The position numbers and the translations under genes are program-made. A model generated the notes under the pieces. It was not told the DNA's origin, did not search any database, and saw only the letters and a program-made list of their open reading frames with translations. Shown here one piece after another: positions 42,373 through 51,468 of a stretch of DNA of 64,000 bases; positions within the stretch are counted from its first letter, which is position 1; each line of letters starts with the position of its first letter. The stretch comes from VXYL01 sp965116935 (GTDB lineage Bacteria > Pseudomonadota > Gammaproteobacteria > Pseudomonadales > Azotimanducaceae). The DNA lies in the NCBI GenBank assembly GCA_965116935.1, contig OZ220737.1, positions 1,798,001-1,862,000 on the forward strand, given 5' to 3'.

Positions 42373-43799
42373 TTGCTCGCATTTGCTCGCAGCTACGGCT
42401 GCCGGCCCGCGCACCTTCCCGCCGGAGCGGCAGGGTCCGGCCCGCCGCCGGCTCGAAGCGTGCGCCGCGCCGCGCCTGCCTCGCGGCGCTGTCCGCACTC
42501 GCTTTCCTCGCCGCCGCCACGAGCCCCGCCGCCGAAGATCTCGAGATCGTCATTTCCGAAGGTCGCGACAACCCGGCCCGCATCGCAGTCGTGCCGTTCG
42601 ATGCGAGCGCCGCGCCCGCGGCCTCCGGCATGGCGGACATCATCGCCTTTGACTTGTTGCGCAGCGGCCAGTTTTCGACCCTGGCGCGGGAGAACATGCT
42701 GTCGTATCCGGCGACGCCCGAGGATGTCTTCTTCCGCGACTGGCGCATCGTCGACATGGACTACCTGCTCATCGGTCGCGCCCTCTTGGAACCGAACGGC
42801 GATCTGGGTGTCGCTTGGCACCTCTATGATGTCACCGCCGGCCGCGAACTGCTGTCGCGGCGGCTGATCGCCTCGCCGGTGCACATGCGCGACGTGGCGC
42901 ACCGCATTGCCGACGACGCCTATGCCGCCATCACCGGCGTGCGCGGCGCTTTCTCGACCCGGATTCTCTACGTCTTGGTGCAGAACCCGGGCACGACCTA
43001 TGCCCGCTACCAGCTTCGGCTGGCGGACTCCGACGGTGAACGGGCGCGGACGGTGTTCGAGTCCACGGAACCGGTGATGTCGCCCGGCTGGTCACCAGAC
43101 GGCACGCGCATCGCCTACGTCTCGTTCGAGACCGGCAAGTCGAGCATCATCTTGCACGATCTCGGCACCGACGAGCGCCGCATCGTCGCTAACTTCGAGG
43201 GCATCAACGGCGCACCCGCCTTCTCCCCCGACGGCAACACCCTCGCCATGTCGCTGTCACGTGACGGCAATTCGGAAATCTACACCCAGGACATCGCCAC
43301 CGGAGCGCTGCGCCGGGTCACTCGCCATCCCGGCGCCATCGACACCGAGCCCACCTGGAACGCCACCGGGGACGCGCTGATCTTCACCTCCGACCGCGGC
43401 CGCCGTCCGCAGATCTACCAAGTCGATCTCGCGACGCTGTTCGTCGAGCGCCTCACCTTCCACGGCGACTACAACGCCCGCGCCCGGCTGCTGCCGGACC
43501 AGCGCCACCTCATCTATGTGCATCGCCGCGATGGTATCTATCACATCGCCTGGAAAGACCTCGAACGCGACGACCTGCCAAGGGTGCTGACCGCCACTTC
43601 GCTGGATGAATCCCCATCAGTTGCGCCCAACGGTGCCATGCTGATTTACGCCACGCAAGACGGCGGGCGCGGCATTCTTGCGGTGGTATCAATTGACGGC
43701 GGCGCGACGTACCAATTACGCTCTGCGTCGGGAGACGTTCGCGAGCCCACATGGTCGCCGTTTCTGGACACGACGAGAGTCGTCTCTGGCAGCGAATAG
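42369..43799 (+). CDS. tolB: Tol-Pal system protein TolB
   Basis: 476 residues from GTG 42369. A basic stretch of about 35 residues precedes the signal peptide core (LAALSALAFLAAATSPA). The mature part begins LEIVISEGRDNPARIAVVPF, then the N-terminal domain, then a beta-propeller with repeated SPDG-type blades (MSPGWSPDGTRIAYVSFETG, GAPAFSPDGNTLAMSLSRDG). It binds Pal and TolA in the periplasm. The first 30 bases match a repeat at 63568-63593, so the native start may be internal. Confidence 0.95.
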   Translation: MIARICSQLRLPARAPSRRSGRVRPAAGSKRAPRRACLAALSALAFLAAATSPAAEDLEIVISEGRDNPARIAVVPFDASAAPAASGMADIIAFDLLRSGQFSTLARENMLSYPATPEDVFFRDWRIVDMDYLLIGRALLEPNGDLGVAWHLYDVTAGRELLSRRLIASPVHMRDVAHRIADDAYAAITGVRGAFSTRILYVLVQNPGTTYARYQLRLADSDGERARTVFESTEPVMSPGWSPDGTRIAYVSFETGKSSIILHDLGTDERRIVANFEGINGAPAFSPDGNTLAMSLSRDGNSEIYTQDIATGALRRVTRHPGAIDTEPTWNATGDALIFTSDRGRRPQIYQVDLATLFVERLTFHGDYNARARLLPDQRHLIYVHRRDGIYHIAWKDLERDDLPRVLTATSLDESPSVAPNGAMLIYATQDGGRGILAVVSIDGGATYQLRSASGDVREPTWSPFLDTTRVVSGSE

Positions 43800-43840
43800 C
43801 GTTTGAGTAGCCTGCAACAGAGCAGCTTCGGAGGGAATAA

Positions 43841-44371
43841 ATGACGCGCAAGATTGGCCGTCTACTCGGCATGGCGGGTGTCGCAGCGACGCTCGCGCTG
43901 GTGGGATGCAAGTCCGACCCGGACCCGGTAGAGCCACCGGACGATCCGCCGCCCGTGGTCGAGACGACGCCGCCGCCGCCCGTGGAGGAGCCGCCTAAGC
44001 GCATGGATGCCGAGGGCAATCCTGTGGATCTGAGCGGCAATCCGCTGTCGCGGACGTTCTACTTCGATTTCGACCGGGCGACGCTGTCGCAGCGGGATCT
44101 GGCGGTGCTGCAGATGCACGCCGAGTTCCTGCGCGATTTCCCGGACCGTTCCGTCGTCATCGAGGGACATTGCGACGAGCGCGGCACGCGGGAATACAAC
44201 CTCGCGCTTGGCGAACGACGTTCGGGCGCCGTGGAGGGCTTCCTCACCTCATCCGGCGTGCGGGCATCGCAAGTCGACTCGGTGAGCTACGGTGAAGAGC
44301 GGCCGGCGGATCCTGGCCACGACGAGAGCGCTTGGTCCCGCAACCGGCGGGCCGAACTCATCTATCGCTAA
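43841..44371 (+). CDS. pal: Peptidoglycan-associated lipoprotein Pal
   Basis: 176 residues. A signal peptide ends in the lipobox LVGC. A Pro-rich linker precedes the OmpA-type domain with FYFDFDRATLSQRDL and the peptidoglycan-binding motif EGHCDERGTREYNLALGERR. It anchors the outer membrane to peptidoglycan and cycles with TolB. The gap to tolB is 41 bases and includes GGAGGGAA as ribosome site. Confidence 0.95.
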   Translation: MTRKIGRLLGMAGVAATLALVGCKSDPDPVEPPDDPPPVVETTPPPPVEEPPKRMDAEGNPVDLSGNPLSRTFYFDFDRATLSQRDLAVLQMHAEFLRDFPDRSVVIEGHCDERGTREYNLALGERRSGAVEGFLTSSGVRASQVDSVSYGEERPADPGHDESAWSRNRRAELIYR

Positions 44372-44528
44372 AGGCTGCGCCGCTTGAAGGCCGCGCCGGG
44401 AAAGCGGCGCGGCACCTGTTGGCCGATGCGGCCAGCGCGGCTTGACGACGGCGGCCAGAGGGGTCGCCGTCTTCTGCCGCGTTTTGGTTTGCCAGTCTCG
44501 TCCCGTCCATACGGGTGGAAGGTCCTGC

Positions 44529-45350
44529 ATGAACACCCCACCGGTTTCGCTTCTGGCCTCGTGCATTCTGTTGGTTGCTGCGACGGTTGCCGATGCCGCC
44601 GCTCCCGTGGAGGAACGCAGCGAGGCCGTGCAGCCTCGCGAAGGCGCTGCCACGACGTTCCGCGACATCGATCCGCGCGCCCCCAGGCCACGTGTGGAGG
44701 ACGCGCAGGAGCGGGCCGGATTGGCAGCGCTCTACTATCGAATCCAGTCCCTTGAGGAGGAAGTTCGGAGCCTGACGGGGCTGGTGGAGGAACTCACCTG
44801 GCGGGTGGACCGCCTCGCCAAGGAACAGCGCGAGCGCTACATCGAGATCGACTCCCGGCTGACGGACCTGCGGGCACCGCCAGCGCCGGTCTCTGCGGAA
44901 TCGGACGAGGGGCTGGCCACGCCGGGGGCGGACCCGAACGAGCCGATGACCGAAGAGGATGCCTACCGTGCTGCCTTCGAGCTCGTCACCACGGCACAAG
45001 GCCAGCCCACCACCGAACAGCTTGCTGGCTACCAACTCGCCATCGAACGGTTCCATGCTCTCGTCGCCGATTACCCGGGCGGACGCTACACACCCAACGC
45101 CCTCTACTGGGTGGGCGAACTGCAATTGGCGCTGGAGGAACTGGAACTCGCGCGACAAGCCTTCGTGCAGGTGATCACGCTGTACCCGGAGCATGCCAAG
45201 GTGCCGGACGCGCTCTACAAGCTGGGCGTTGTGTACCACCGGCTTGGCGACACCGGCACGGCCCTCACATACTTCGACCGCCTGATTGCGGAATACCAGG
45301 GCAGCGCGGCGTCTAGCCTCGCCGAGGCATACGCCGCGGAAATCCGGTGA
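44529..45350 (+). CDS. cpoB: Cell division coordinator CpoB (YbgF)
   Basis: 273 residues from ATG 44529 with GGAAGG upstream. A signal peptide (LLASCILLVAATVADA) is followed by the trimerising coiled coil (YYRIQSLEEEVRSLTGLVEE, LTWRVDRLAKEQRERYIEID) and a C-terminal TPR domain (AYRAAFELVTTAQG, YTPNALYWVGELQLALEELE, YPEHAKVPDALYKLGVVYHR). It coordinates Tol with PBP1B. Overlaps queE as GTGA. Confidence 0.95.
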   Translation: MNTPPVSLLASCILLVAATVADAAAPVEERSEAVQPREGAATTFRDIDPRAPRPRVEDAQERAGLAALYYRIQSLEEEVRSLTGLVEELTWRVDRLAKEQRERYIEIDSRLTDLRAPPAPVSAESDEGLATPGADPNEPMTEEDAYRAAFELVTTAQGQPTTEQLAGYQLAIERFHALVADYPGGRYTPNALYWVGELQLALEELELARQAFVQVITLYPEHAKVPDALYKLGVVYHRLGDTGTALTYFDRLIAEYQGSAASSLAEAYAAEIR

Positions 45351-46009
45351 CCGAACGGGAGGATCCGGCGGCCCTGCGCATCACCGAGATCTTCCTGTCG
45401 TTGCAGGGAGAAGCCAACACTGTCGGCCGCCCCACCACCTTCGTCCGCCTCACCGGCTGCCCCCTGCGCTGCACCTACTGCGACACGGCGTATGCGTTCA
45501 GCGGTGGCGAGATCATGTCCGTGGACGCCATCGTCAACCGGGTGCAGAAAGAGGGGGCGCAATACGTCACCGTCACGGGCGGCGAGCCGCTCGCGCAGCC
45601 CGCCTGCACGGAGCTGCTGCGGCGGCTGTGCGACCTTGGGCTCAGCGTCTCCCTCGAGACCAGCGGCGCGCTCGACATTGCCGAAGTGGACGAGCGGGTG
45701 TCACGGGTCGTGGACCTCAAGACGCCGGGCTCGGCCGAGTCGGCGCGCAACGACTACGGCAACGTCGCTCACCTGCGCCGGCACGATCAGGTGAAGTTCG
45801 TCATCTGCGACCGCCAAGACTACGAATGGGCGCGCATGAAGTGCGAGGAGTACGCGCTGGCGACGCGCGTCGACGATGTCCTGTTCTCGCCCTCCGCCGA
45901 GGAGATGGACGCCGCTACGCTCGCGGGCTGGATTCTCGAAGACGGGCTGGAGGTGCGCTTCCAGGTTCAGCTCCACAAGCTGCTCTGGGGCGATGTGCCC
46001 GGTCGCTGA
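45347..46009 (+). CDS. queE: 7-carboxy-7-deazaguanine synthase
   Basis: 220 residues from GTG 45347. Radical SAM motif CPLRCTYC (CxxxCxxC), preceded by SLQGEANTVGRPTTFVRLTG and followed by VTGGEPLAQPACTELLRRL and LETSGALDI. It performs the ring contraction in queuosine/7-deazaguanine biosynthesis. queC overlaps it by 17 bases, so the two enzymes are co-produced. Confidence 0.95.
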   Translation: MTEREDPAALRITEIFLSLQGEANTVGRPTTFVRLTGCPLRCTYCDTAYAFSGGEIMSVDAIVNRVQKEGAQYVTVTGGEPLAQPACTELLRRLCDLGLSVSLETSGALDIAEVDERVSRVVDLKTPGSAESARNDYGNVAHLRRHDQVKFVICDRQDYEWARMKCEEYALATRVDDVLFSPSAEEMDAATLAGWILEDGLEVRFQVQLHKLLWGDVPGR

Positions 46010-46706
46010 CGCCGCCGGCGACGAAGTGCCGCGCGCCGTGGTGCTGGTCTCGGGCGGTCTCGACTCGGCCACGGTGCTTGGCATGGCCTTGGAGCAGGGC
46101 TTCGCCTGCCACGCCCTATCGGTGGACTACGGCCAGCGCCACGCCGTGGAACTTGAAGCCGCGCGCCGCGTGGCGGGGCGTTGGCCTGGCGTGGCGCACC
46201 GGATCGTCCCCATCGACCTCGCCGCGTTCGGCGGCTCGGCGCTGACCGACTCCGACATCGCCGTGCCGGAAGAGCCTACGGACGGCATCCCCGTCACCTA
46301 TGTGCCGGCCCGCAACACGGTGCTCCTGGCCCTCGCCCTCGCCTGGGCCGAGACGCTCAGCGCCCGCCGCATCTTCATCGGCGTCAACGCCGTGGACTAT
46401 TCCGGCTATCCCGACTGCCGCCCCGAGTTCGTCGCGAGCTTCGAGGCCCTCGCCAATGTCGCGACCAAGGAAGGCGTGGAAGGCAAGCGAATCCACATCG
46501 AAGCCCCGCTCATCCACCTCACCAAGGCAGAGATCATCACCCGAGGCACCGCCCTCGGCGTCAACTACGCCGACACCATCTCCTGCTACCAACCGGACCC
46601 CAGCGGTGCCGCCTGCGGCCGCTGCGACAGTTGCCGCCTCCGCCGCGCCGGCTTCGCAGAAGCAGGACTCCCAGACCCCACCAGATACCAACCCCCCAAC
46701 CGATAG
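45993..46706 (+). CDS. queC: 7-cyano-7-deazaguanine synthase
   Basis: 237 residues from ATG 45993. PP-loop VVLVSGGLDSATVL, then VDYGQRHAVELEAAR, VPARNTVLLALALAWAE, and the zinc site C-x9-C-x2-C-x2-C in CYQPDPSGAACGRCDSC. It converts 7-carboxy-7-deazaguanine to preQ0, the step after QueE. Last gene of the conserved block. Confidence 0.95.
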   Translation: MCPVADAAGDEVPRAVVLVSGGLDSATVLGMALEQGFACHALSVDYGQRHAVELEAARRVAGRWPGVAHRIVPIDLAAFGGSALTDSDIAVPEEPTDGIPVTYVPARNTVLLALALAWAETLSARRIFIGVNAVDYSGYPDCRPEFVASFEALANVATKEGVEGKRIHIEAPLIHLTKAEIITRGTALGVNYADTISCYQPDPSGAACGRCDSCRLRRAGFAEAGLPDPTRYQPPNR

Positions 46707-46998
46707 CCCGCGACTCCGCTTTTTGACGCTCGGACGGATCTGGCTCCAAGCGAGGGCCATGGGGGCGAGGGCGTCTCGCCCTCGCACGCGCCGCCAGGCG
46801 CGCTCCTAGGACCGAACTCCTGACGGTGTGCAAGCGTCGGCAAACGCGGACTAGTCGGCAGTCTGTCGGGCTTGGCGGCGATGCACCCGGCTCCGGACAG
46901 GGCAACGCATGCGTCGCCCCTACAGGAAGGAGTCGGTCACGACCCGGGCCGTAGGGGCGACGCATGCGTCGCGCTTCTCGGTTGGCCATCCTCAGGCG
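46707..46998. repeat. Intergenic repeats after queC
   Basis: GGGCGAGGGCGTCTCGCCCTCGC followed by GCGCCGCCAGGCGCGC (46764-46805), an IS1182-like end GCAGTCTGTCGGGCTTGG (46859-46876) and two palindromes around GCGACGCATGCGTCGC (46903-46975). No gene. Confidence 0.65.
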
Positions 46999-47418
46999 CT
47001 AGCAGTCTGTCGGACTTTGCGGCCCGATGTGAACGGACGGTTCGTGGGGTGCATTCTGGTCTCCCCGTTGCGCCGACAGGCGGGCCTTGCTTGGCGGACG
47101 CATCGTCGTTTTCGGCGGTCGGAGACGGCGGCAGGAGGCGGCAATGGCGTTGTCCGGCGCCTGGGGTCGGCAGGGAGCCGGAGCCTGGGCCGGTCTTCAC
47201 GCCTTCATGAGGTTTTTCAGCCGCTTGCAGTTGTACGCCAGCATCGCCAGGGCCCACTCGCCCTCCACCTTCTCGATGCCCCGCAGCAGGAACTGCCGGA
47301 ACCCCATCGCCTGCTTCACCACCCCGAACACCGGCTCCACCGTGTGCTTGCGCAGACGGTAGCGCTCCCGGCTCTCCGGCCGCTCCAGCCTCTCCCGCAT
47401 CGTCCGGAGCCACTCCGC
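46999..47418 (-). pseudogene. IS1182-family transposase remnant (C-terminal fragment)
   Basis: The left inverted end CTAGCAGTCTGTCGGACTTTG (46999-47019) and the last 74 codons (47197-47418: AEWLRTMRERLERPESRERY, TVEPVFGVVKQAMGFRQFLL, GIEKVEGEWALAMLAYNCKR) are nearly identical to the element at 53505-54647. Everything upstream of codon AEW is missing, as is the right end. Non-functional. Confidence 0.85.
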
Positions 47419-47697
47419 CAGCGGGGGAGCCCGGTCCAATCGTCCTGCCAGCGCGGTGGCAGCCCCTACCAACAGGCCCCTAATAATGTTCGCGCCAAGC
47501 CTACCGCATCGGCACCGCCGCCATCAATCAACCTTCCTCCCGCGCGCCCTCCCCCGGCGCGGGCAGCCGGGGCCCGAGCCTCGGCCCGCATCCAATATGT
47601 CCAGCTTCCGAAACCTGCGGCAGGAAGGCCGTCCAGCGCGGAACGACGCGACCTCGGGGCAGTGTGGTCTGAGGCGGCGGTCGGTGCCGACGGCGCC
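47419..47697. other. Gap with no visible feature
   Basis: About 280 bases without coding character between the IS1182 remnant and the small ORF; TAATAATG at 47482 is an isolated AT-rich patch. Confidence 0.35.
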
Positions 47698-47949
47698 TCA
47701 GTCGTCCCACTCCATCGCCGGCCACGGGTTCGGATGGCGTCGGCCCGCTGCCGGATGGAAGGCGGAGGCGCCGATGGGCACCAGGGTGATGCTGTTGCCT
47801 TCGGCGAGAAAGCGGCTGACGTCGTCGGCCACCTCGCTGCGCAACACTTCCCTCGCCACTGGCGCCGCCGCGGGTCGCCGGCGGCCGGCGGAACGGACGG
47901 TCCGAGAGTGGGCGGCTTCCTGTTCGGCGGTCGGCGCGTGGCTTGTCAT
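47698..47949 (-). CDS. Small protein of unknown function
   Basis: 83 residues from ATG 47949, preceded by AGGAGGGC at the right distance. The C-terminal half reads REVLRSEVADDVSRFLAEGNSITLVPIGASAF, recalling small conserved proteins with a D-V-x-x-F-L-A-x-G-x-x-I pattern, such as the RNA-polymerase-associated SutA, but the match is too short to assign. The N-terminus is Ala/Arg-rich. Confidence 0.5.
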   Translation of the reverse strand: MTSHAPTAEQEAAHSRTVRSAGRRRPAAAPVAREVLRSEVADDVSRFLAEGNSITLVPIGASAFHPAAGRRHPNPWPAMEWDD

Positions 47950-48541
47950 GGGCTTGCCCTCCTGATGCGGCCTGTGCGGGACACCGTGGGCGCCAGTTGC
48001 GACGAGAGGGAGTTGGAGGGGCAACTGGCGCGCCCACGGCGTCCCGCAGCCGAATACAGCAGGGGAGCGGCGGGCGGGCAAGCGGTGTGGGCTCCGTTTG
48101 ATCCCGTTCGACCCCGCGTGAGTCCAACTTTCTTGTCGACCGCGCAGTCGCGGCGGCGCGCGATGTCGTTCTGGGAAGCCGAGCGAGCCTGGCGGGAACA
48201 CGAGGGCCGTGTGCCGCAGCGCGGCAGTTGCGCTGTTCGGGCCGACGTGGATCATGGGGTCGGCAAAGCCGGGCTTTCAAGGTGCCCTGGGGTCAGCCGC
48301 CGGACGGTTCCGCCACTCGATTGCCACGCGGCAGCTGGACCGCGATCTCGCGGACGGACGGTTGCCGGGCCGCGGCGGCAGCGCCACGCCCACGGCGCCG
48401 CACCCTCCTCTCCGAGCGCTCGGGGATGCGCGTCCCTGCCTCGTACAGGTCGCAGGCGCCGGTCCTCTTTGGCTGTCAACGCTCGTACGCCCTTGGATGC
48501 CGGCGACGGACCTTGCCTACGGCGTGGCCTGCCCACCGATG
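47950..48541. other. Gap with no convincing gene
   Basis: About 590 bases. Long frames on both strands have Arg/Pro/Ala-rich shadow composition; no RNA or repeat was recognised. Confidence 0.35.
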
Positions 48542-48862
48542 CTAGCCATCCTCGGGCGCGGCCTGACTTGCCCGCGTTGGGGTTATGACCGCCACCAGCA
48601 TGCCGGCGACAGACTCCACTGCGCGCGCAGTGCGTTCGCTTGGTGGTCTCTCGACCTCCCCGTCGATCCCGGCCAGGTGAACGTCCCTGTCGATCTCGGC
48701 GCGCCGGATGTCCCTGGCCGCCGCAATCCTCGCGAGTTGATGGGCATGCACGACAACGGCCGCAATGGCTGGGTTCCACCCGCCCTGAGCCCTGAGTCCT
48801 GAGCGGCACCACGACCCAAGCTCGGTATGCCACCGCTTGGCAGTGACGCCTGGCTCGTCCAT
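48542..48862 (-). CDS. Hypothetical protein, weak support
   Basis: 106 residues from ATG 48862 with GGGGGAAGGG upstream. The middle part AAVVVHAHQLARIAAARDIR and VESVAGMLVAVITPTRAS could fold as helices, one mildly hydrophobic. No family recognised. The surrounding 1.8 kb between the IS1182 remnant and tRNA-Phe lacks other genes, so this may be the rest of a decayed element. Confidence 0.35.
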   Translation of the reverse strand: MDEPGVTAKRWHTELGSWCRSGLRAQGGWNPAIAAVVVHAHQLARIAAARDIRRAEIDRDVHLAGIDGEVERPPSERTARAVESVAGMLVAVITPTRASQAAPEDG

Positions 48863-49240
48863 CGGCCCTTCCCCCTTTCCCCGTCGCCCTTGGGGGCTAC
48901 CCCGCCGCTGCTAGCGCAACGGCGTCATGTCACGGGCAATCGGTCAACGCGCGTGCGGATTCGCCGCGGCCATGCCGAACAGGTCGGCGTCAAAGCGGCG
49001 CCAGAATAGGGCCGCAAGGGGTCGTGCGCCATGACGGCGTGCTGAGCACGCCGGAACGGCGTCCTCGGGGGCCACCGTCACACGGCCGCCGACGGAGGCA
49101 CTCGCGCGGCGCAGGGGGACCAACGTAAGGCGCGGGACGATACGCAACCTCGTGAACGCGTTCAAGGCTATCAAATTGATAGATTTCAGGGGCTTACAGG
49201 TTTCTTTTCGTATCCGTGAACTGCCCTGAAGGAGGTGCAG
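48863..49240. other. Region downstream of tRNA-Phe with no gene
   Basis: About 380 bases. GGCGTGCTGAGCACGCC near 49037 is a small palindrome; a less GC-rich patch at 49165-49210 lies just downstream of tRNA-Phe. No clear terminator. Confidence 0.35.
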
Positions 49241-49316
49241 TGGTGGCCAGGGGCAGAATCGAACTGCCGACACCTGGATTTTCAGTCCAGTGCTCTACCG
49301 ACTGAGCTACCTGGCC
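49241..49316 (-). tRNA. tRNA-Phe (GAA)
   Basis: 76 bases with encoded CCA. The acceptor stem GGCCAGG pairs with CCTGGCC; the D-arm is GCTCAGTCGGTAGAGC; the anticodon stem-loop CTGGA-CTGAAAA-TCCAG carries GAA; the T-arm is CGGCA-GTTCGATTC-TGCCC-like, with the GTTCGATTC loop. No integrase is adjacent on either side. Confidence 0.95.
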
Positions 49317-49400
49317 AGACGGGCGGCGTATTAAAGCGGTTGCTCCGTGGGGCGTCAAACGAGATGCTTGCTTCCGCATGGCGGGTGGTGCCGCTTTCGC

Positions 49401-50291
49401 TCAGGCCGAGCCATCGGTTGTGGGGAGGACGAGTTGCAGCGTTTCTGCGAGTGGGGTCAGGTGGATGCCGAGGGCCTCGGCGGCGGGCGTTGGATCGATG
49501 TCGTCGTCGTGGTCAAGAACGCCGAGCATGGCGCGAGTGAGCGGCGGATTGGCGGCCACACGCTCGAACGTCCACGCGAGCGCCTGGCCGAGCCAAAGCG
49601 AGAGTGACAGGACGCGCACGGGCTCGCTGCCGAGGGCCTTGGCGGCGGCGGCGATGAGGTCGCGGCGGGATAGCGCGAGTGGCCCTGCGAGTTCGAGCGT
49701 GCCGGGCGTCACGTCTTCGGACAGCGCCGCGCCGATGGCAGACACCACGTCGCCAGCAAAGATGGGCTGTTCCATGCTGCCGGCGCGAAAGGTGAAGGCG
49801 AGGCGCCTGGCTGCGCGGGCGTTGCGGAAGAGGGCTGCGGCAGCGTAGTCGTCCTCGCCGAGCACCATGGGCACGCGCAGGGCCACGGTGGGGATGCCGG
49901 AGTCGGCAAGGATGGCTTCGGAGCGGGCGCGGGATGCCAGGCAAGCGTTGCTTGAGCCGGGGGCGGCGCCGAGGATGCTGAGATAGACGATGCGGCGCGC
50001 CCCGGCGGCGCGGGCGGCATGCGCCAAGGCTTCGGCGGGGCGTTCGTGGGCGTCGCGAAAGCTGGCATGTGCGCCTTCGCGGATGATGCCGACCAAGTGG
50101 ACGATGGCGTCGCAGCCGGAGCAGGCGGAGGCGAGTGCGGCTTTGTCTGCATAGTCCACGACGCGCACGTCCGGGTGACCCGCGAGCGTGGCCGCGGCTC
50201 GTTCGGAACGGACGATCGCGCGTGCGTACGGTTGTTCGCGCAGCAGGCGACGTCCGATGTGGCCATTCGCACCGGTGACGGCTATGGGCAA
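49401..50291 (-). CDS. NAD(P)-binding Rossmann protein, NDUFA9-like atypical SDR
   Basis: 296 residues from TTG 50291. The nucleotide-binding motif VTGANGHIGRRLL is at the extreme N-terminus, which supports this start over longer frames that run into repeat DNA. DAIVHLVGIIREGAHASF, HAARAAGARRIVYLSILGA and ALRVPMVLGEDDYAAA match the complex-I-associated NDUFA9/NmrA-like group. Such proteins bind NADPH and often modify or chaperone lipids or quinones; the substrate is unknown. Confidence 0.85.
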   Translation of the reverse strand: MPIAVTGANGHIGRRLLREQPYARAIVRSERAAATLAGHPDVRVVDYADKAALASACSGCDAIVHLVGIIREGAHASFRDAHERPAEALAHAARAAGARRIVYLSILGAAPGSSNACLASRARSEAILADSGIPTVALRVPMVLGEDDYAAAALFRNARAARRLAFTFRAGSMEQPIFAGDVVSAIGAALSEDVTPGTLELAGPLALSRRDLIAAAAKALGSEPVRVLSLSLWLGQALAWTFERVAANPPLTRAMLGVLDHDDDIDPTPAAEALGIHLTPLAETLQLVLPTTDGSA

Positions 50292-50499
50292 ATGGGGGGG
50301 CCTCGTGGTTTCGCTTGTGTTCGGATGGTACGGGAACGTGGCCGCGACGGGCCTGAGGCGCCGACGTTGGCATCTCGGAGTTGTTTGTAGGGGACGGGCT
50401 TGTCCGAGGCAGACTGATTCCAACAATTTGATTAAACGTGATTTACAGGCCGTTCCAGTCCGGGTTACTGTCGGCGTTAGTGGTATTCACGGCGATAGC

Positions 50500-50660
50500 A
50501 GCCTGTCGGACTTGTGCGCGGGCGGCCTTCGGAGGGAAGGCATCCTGCCTTCTCTGCGCGCCCTCTGGCGCGCGCTGACCGCGACTTGCAATGAGAAGGC
50601 GCCTGTCGGCGCCAGGGAAGGCAGAATGCCTTCCCCCCGAAGGCCCGTCTTCTTCGGGCG
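50500..50660. repeat. Composite repeat, copy 1
   Basis: Starts with the IS1182-like end GCAGCCTGTCGGACTTGTGC and contains nested palindromes GGAAGGCATCCTGCCTTC, GCGCGCCCTCTGGCGCGC, GGCGCC-TGTC-GGCGCC and GGAAGGCAGAATGCCTTCC. A near-identical copy is at 53338-53504, and both stop at the CTAGCAG end of an IS1182-type element. Confidence 0.8.
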
Positions 50661-50811
50661 CTAGCAGTCTGTCGGACTTTGGCGCGGCACTTAACGTAAC
50701 TTATTGATAATCCTTCAAATAACTATTCTTCATAAGCAAGAAGCCAACCTGAATATGACCATAGATCAGCTAGTTACGAGCGCTCGATCGGAAAGTCCGA
50801 CAGGCTGCTAG
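50661..50811. repeat. 151-bp MITE with IS1182-type ends
   Basis: CTAGCAGTCTGTCGGACTTT at 50661 is inverted at 50792-50811 (AAAGTCCGACAGGCTGCTAG). The interior of about 110 bp is AT-rich (TTATTGATAATCC, CAAATAACTATTC) in contrast to the GC-rich genome and holds no gene. The ends match the transposase-bearing element at 53505-54647, which could mobilise it. Confidence 0.8.
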
Positions 50812-51247
50812 CGGGAGAGTATCGCGGTGAAGGGGTACGCGCCGAGGCCGAGGCAGCGCCTCGCGTAGGTCGCTAGCGGGCGCGATAGAGTTGTCGCTGC
50901 GGTCGTCGGAACCAGGAACCCCCATGATTTCCGGTGTTCCATCGGAATCCACGATGTTCCCGACGGTTCGGCCGCCCGCCCTTTGCGACGGAGACTCGAG
51001 AATAAGTGAGGGCGGTCGTACGATATATGCGTGCAACCGCCCTTAAAAAAAGAAAAACCTCTCTGCCTGAGACGACTCGCTGGGCCTCTTTTGGACCGCT
51101 CTTTGTCTAAGCACAGGCAGGCTGCCTAGAAGAGGGGACCGACCGGACGACTCAAGATTCCTCCGCACGAAAAGACCGATCAAGGAAGAATCGTTGCGGA
51201 CTATGCGGCCTTTTCGACCATTCGTCAACTCAATGTGCGGACTCAAG

Positions 51248-51273
51248 ACGGGCGGGGACAAGCCCGTCCCTAC
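51248..51273. repeat. Family A module
   Basis: GACGGGCGGGGACAAGCCCGTCCCTACGAAG upstream of the lipoprotein gene. Confidence 0.7.
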
Positions 51274-51468
51274 GAAGAAAATGGCTAAATATCATAGGGT
51301 TGCAGTATCTGTTCCATAGGAGGGCTTTGACTGCGCTTTCGTGTCACTCCCCCCTTGGGCTATTGTGTCGGGCATGTCCCAAGCCTCACGAGGGAGGCGA
51401 GTCGCTCGATGCATTCTTTCATCGCCTATCCCCCTGCTGCCGACCCTTCGCCGCCGGCGCGCGGCAGG

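Larger units (their letters stand above)
50292..51408. other. Repeat-rich intergenic region
   Basis: Contains a family A module (50390-50408), a composite repeat (50500-50660), a MITE (50661-50811), an A-rich tract TTAAAAAAAGAAAAACC after a hairpin AGGGCGGT...ACCGCCCT (51009-51042), and another family A module (51248-51273). No gene is apparent; the 50812-51240 stretch is lower in GC and may be foreign. Confidence 0.55.

Noticed and set aside
46910..48588. 559-residue plus-strand ORF over the IS1182 remnant
   Set aside because: Frame composition is shadow-like and it crosses repeats and the antisense transposase fragment.
49241..49316. tRNA-Phe as the attachment site of the integrase remnants
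   Set aside because: The recombinase remnants are about 32 kb away and no partial tRNA duplicate was seen near them.
51009..51060. Intrinsic terminator AGGGCGGT...ACCGCCCT followed by TTAAAAAAA
   Set aside because: The tract after the stem is A-rich on the plus strand; on the minus strand the T-tract precedes the stem, so it is not a valid terminator in either direction.
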